Source: Amphiduros pacificus
Taxonomy: Eukaryota; Annelida; Polychaeta; Phyllodocida; Hesionidae
Assembly (NCBI GenBank): GCA_949316495.1
Contig: OX439010.1
Coordinates: 23,937,766-24,001,765, forward strand
Reading direction: 5' to 3'
Length of the DNA: 64,000 nt
The notes beneath the pieces were generated by a model, which did not search any database, was not told the DNA's origin, and saw only the letters and a program-made list of their open reading frames with translations. Positions 50,701 to 56,213 of the stretch are shown one piece after another. A program made the translations under genes and the position numbers. Numbering within the stretch: the stretch's first letter is position 1; every line of letters starts with the position of its first letter.

Positions 50701-53700
50701 CAATTATTTTTGTTTCAATTTAAACATGGTAAGCTGGACCTAATATGATGTAATAAGTTTATTTAAACCGGCAAAATAATGTCTGTTGAAATACATTAAA
50801 AGCATCGTAAAGCCTCTTTTTATTGAAAAAATATAATGGTACAACATTACTGCTAGCTCATACTTACTCTCTTTCTTATTTTAGGGACCATTTGTGAAGA
50901 TCTGCATCACTGGGGTAAGAATTCATCAAACTTCTGATTTATCAAATCTGAACACCTTAAGAGAGTAGTACTTTATTTTATTACATGTTTCTTATTCACT
51001 ATAATTAGGAGAAACAAACAAATAATACTATGTGCCTAAACAGTCTTAAAATTATAAGGCACTTGAGTTATTTTGGTAGCATTATATGATAAGTTACCCA
51101 TGTAATGCCTCAGTCACATTTGCACTGGGCGCCAGCCAGGAAGTAACAATCGGCCGTCTTCACAGTCTGCCGGGCGCCGAGGAGTTTATCAGCATCAATC
51201 TGAGAGATGCCGTAGCTGTGGTCACATTATTGAAGGGCACCGCATGGCACGTGCAAGACTGAATGGCACAGACGTCTGCAGGATATCCTAAAGATGTCTT
51301 GATCATTGACAGACGTACGTAGGATATCCTAAAGACGTCTATGTGATATCGGAGGGAGCCCGATGGAAATTTTTTTTAAATCCTATTTTCACCGCACGAT
51401 GCCACCGGCAGCCCTAAGATAATCTTCCGATGTGCCTGCGGGACACTGCCTTGAACTTTAAGATGATATTTGCTGATAAGACATCGGGGAAATGCCGGTA
51501 ATTTTTATGTTGCAGCTAAAAGTTCCCGATGACCCGCCCGACGTCTTATAGATGCCCAATTATGGCCGATGTTCTCCCCGTGCCCGCATGGCAATCTGAA
51601 TTGCTGGCCGATTTTGTAAAAAAAATACCCATCGGCCGGGCATTTTTACTGAAATCGGAGCAAATGTGACTTAGGCATAAGACATGGTTTATTGACTAGT
51701 GAGTTGACCTGACCAAATTAAGGTACACATATAAGGCATGGTGTATGAGTTGACCTGACCATGCGTGATTTTAAGACTTGAGTTAGTTACAATATACTGA
51801 CATTGAATTGGTTCTATTAAATGTACCAAATTCATTGCCTTGTTTTTGTGCACCATATCAGACAGATATGGGCAGCCATTGTTTTTTACCCTCAGCCCCT
51901 GATGTAATCAAGCTGAGGGTATTGCAGTACTCCTGGCATGGGTATGTACCGTATTTACTCGTGTATAAGACGACTCGTGTATAAGACGACCCCCCAAAAT
52001 TGAGCTTATTTTGTTGAAAAAAAACAATTTCCGAATATAAGACGAGTTGGTTTTTCAAGAGATATCGGCTCTGCTACCATTCAAGCTTAAGCTGAAGCTT
52101 GGTGGTCATTTTAAAAGTGAAACGTAAATATGCTTAAAATATAAGATATTAGACGTCTTATACACGAGTAAATACGGTAAATACGATGTTCATATTTTCG
52201 AAATAACGGATATCAAAGCTGATCGATTTTGATTGCGTTTTAAATGATAAATAAAGGTATGTACATAATATTATCACAAATTACGTTTTGCAGGTCGAGA
52301 ACAGAACAAAACCATCCATTATTGCGCAATATATTAACAATCGTTTTCGCGCTAAAAACAAGAGCCTCTTCCCGTCACTTCCGCCTTTCAAAATTGCGAC
52401 CACGTGTTGCGCTGAGTCGTGTCTTCCTTGTTGACAGAAATTCTTTCACACGCATATCGATTTTAATTGCATTTCAAATGATAAATAATGAAAACGCTTT
52501 GTTTTGAGGCTAAAATCAATGATGTGGAGAAATTCTCGACGTAACTGTGATAATATTAAGTACATACCTTTATTTATCATTTAAAACGCAATTAAAATCG
52601 ATCCACGTGTGAAAGCATTTCTGTCAACAGGGAAGACACGACTCAAAGCAGTGGAAACAAAGACGAAATGCAAAACTGTGAACGCTGATAATTGGAATCA
52701 GTGAGAACAAAGTCAAAACAAAGCATTTCGAAATAATATTGGGTAAATACCTTTAAATGATAAATAATTTTAATAGACATAGAAGTAAAAGTAAAACGTA
52801 AATACGATGTCCGTGAAGTAGCGGATCGATTGACCACGTGACTCACAAGTCATGTGATCATTGACTTTGCAGATTTGCATTTTAAATGATAAATAAAAGT
52901 ATATACCCAATATAAACACAAAATACGCTTTGCAGGTCGAGAAGAGAACAAAACCATTCATCCATTTAACATGCATTACGCAATACGAGGTCGTCATTTT
53001 AAAAAGCTGGAGTGACGGGGACAAGCTCTTATTTTTGGCGCGAAAACGATCAGAGCCTACTTAACACGCATTGAAATATTAATATATTGCGCAATGATGG
53101 ATCCCTGGCTTCTCCTCGTGTTGCAGACGTGAATTAACGGGACGTCACGTACATGATATTTACGTTTTACTTCATGGATAAACTCTCGACCGGCGAAGCA
53201 TAATTTGTGATAATATTGGGTAAATACCTTTATTTATCATTTAAAACGCAATTAAAATCGATCCACGTGTGAAGGCATTTCTGTCAAGAAGGGAAGACAC
53301 GACCCCGGGGGCACGACTCAACGCAACACGTGGTCGCAATTTTGAAAGGCGGAAGTGACGGGAAGAGGCTCTTGTTTTTACCTTTATATATCATTTAAAA
53401 CATATTATTTCAAAATGCTTTGTTTTAACTTTGTTTTCACTGATTTCAATTATCAGCGTTCACAGTTTTGCATCTCGTCATTGTTTCCACTGCTTTGAGT
53501 CGTGTCTTCCCTTGTTGACAGAAATGCTTTCACACGTGGATCGATTTTAATTGCGTTTTAAATGGATTGATGGTATTGTTCTGTTCTCGAACAATTTGTG
53601 ATAATATTGGGTAAATACCTTTATTTATCATTTAAAACGCAATCAAAAAGGGAAGACACGACTCAAAGCAGTGGAGACAATGACGAAACGCAAAACTGAA

Positions 53701-56168
53701 CGCTGATAATTGGAATCAGTGAGAACAAAGTCAAAACAAAGCGTTTTGAAATAATAGACCAATAATATTGGGTAAATACCTTGATTTATCATTTAAAACG
53801 CAATTAAAATCAATCTGCTACGTCTGATATTCGTTATTTCGAAAATATGAACATCGTATTTACGTTTTACCGTATTTACGTTTTACCGTAAATATTCGAG
53901 TATAAGACTGCTCTCGTGTATAAGACGACCCCCTAAGCTTTTACTAAGAGTTTTTGGAAAAAAACCTCGTCTTATATACGAGTAAATACGGTATGTCTGT
54001 CTGTAGCGAACATCCTTGTCATCGTGATAACTCAAGAGCAAATGATGGCAGCTTCATGAAACTTGACACACATAAGCATCTGGTGAAAACCTCAGACGAG
54101 TTCGATGGACGGTGACCTTGACCTATTTTTCAAGGTCACAGGGACAATTATGTGAAATCCCAGGAATCGCAATAACTCAAGAACAAATGATGGCAGCTTT
54201 ATGAGATTTGACACATATAAGCATCTGGTGAAGACCTCAGAATTTTTTCTATGAAACATGACCTTCACCTTCTTTTCAAGGTCACAGGGACAATTATGTG
54301 AAATCATCCTTGTCATCGCGATTACAAGAGAACAAATGATGGCAGCTTCATGAAACTTGACACATAAGCATCTGGTGGAAACTTCGGACGAGACAGATGG
54401 ACGGCAACCTTGACATATTTTTCAAGGTCACAGGGATAATTATGTGAAATCCCAAGAATCGCAATAACTCAAGAACAAATGATGGCAGCTTTATGAGATT
54501 TGACACATAAGCATCTGGTGAAGACCTCAGATTTTTTTCTATGAAACATGACCTTCACCTACTTTTTAAGGTCACAGGGACAATTATGTGAAATCACAAT
54601 AACTCAAGAACAAATGATGGCAGCTTCATGAAACTTTACCCACATAAGCATCTGATGAAAACCTCGGACGAGACCGATGGCGGCGACCTTGACATATTTT
54701 TCAATGTCACAGGGATAATTATGTGAAATCCCAAGAATCGCAATAACTCAAGAACAAATGATGGCAGCTTTATGAGATTTGACACACATAAGCAAGACAT
54801 TTTTGTATGGAACATGACCTTCTACTTTTCAAGGTCACAGGTACAATTATGTGAAATCCCTATCATTGCTATAACTTGAGAACGAATGATGGCAGCTTTA
54901 TGAGACTTGGCACACATAAGCATCTCTTGAAGACCTCAGACTTCTCTTGATGGAACATGACCTTCACCTACTTTTCAAGGTCACAGGGACAATTATGTCA
55001 AATGCACGTCATTACGTCATTGCAATAAGAACAAATAATGGCAGCTTCATTAAAATTGACACATAAGCATCTGGTGAAGACTCCAGATGAATTTGATGGA
55101 CGGTGACCTTAACCTGCTTTTCAAGTTCACCGGCCCATCATCTCAATAATTATGACAGTTATGACAGTAAATTATGACAGTTTCATGATACTTGACACAC
55201 ATAAGCTATCAAAGGAAGTAGATTTTATGTTTTTTTTTACCCCTGCAGCAATTTGCCTTGGTGCAGTGACGTTTTCTTCACAAATATTGTGTGGAGCGAA
55301 TGTTGTGCAATAAGTTACCATGGCTGAGGGTTGATGCATCTCTGATGCCTATGTTTTTCTGAGATTAAACCGTTTCTAATGATAATGCAAGACTTTTTCC
55401 TTGAAAGTTCATAAAATGTATCTTGTATCACTAAGTATCAATGTTAATGCCATGAATGATTTGGTTTTGATTCTGTTGATTTTAACTATTGATAGGCCAT
55501 CTTTTCTGAAGTAAGTCAATACTTATAAGCAGAACATTCACATTATGCAAGTGTCTAATCCAATTTTTTTTTAACTATTTGAAATATGGGTTCAATTAAA
55601 GTGACTATTTTAATATTTGATATTTTCTATCGTTGAATCATATTTTGTTAGTTAATAATATATAACTGTTGTGCCATTTTTTAACTTGATAAGTTATACA
55701 TTAACCTCTAAAATAAGTTCCCAACTTCTGAAGTAAGTCGTTAACATCCAAAGTAAGTTGTTAACATCCAAATTAAGTCCTATCAATATAACTTGACAAA
55801 TACATGTACAATCCAGGGCTTGACCCTGGTTTGATAATGGGTGACCTTGACCTATTTTCAAGTTAACAGTAATGCCTGACCTGACTTTGCTTCTTACTAT
55901 TATTTTTGTCACCAGTGGGGTCCTATCGGACAAATAAGAAACAACCAGAATCTCAACAGAAGTTTTATTTTCTTTAAGTCTGTTAAATTGGCAAACCAAA
56001 TTATGAAACTAAAGTTACACGAAAGAATAAAATTTTTATGCTATTACCCATATGAGTGATGCAGCATCTCTGCATAATAATTTGATTATATCAAATCATT
56101 TAAATAACGAAAAGGAGGAGTGATATTATCTTGAGATTTAAAATTCAGTGATTGATTATATGTGTGAT

Positions 56169-56213
<45 letters not shown>

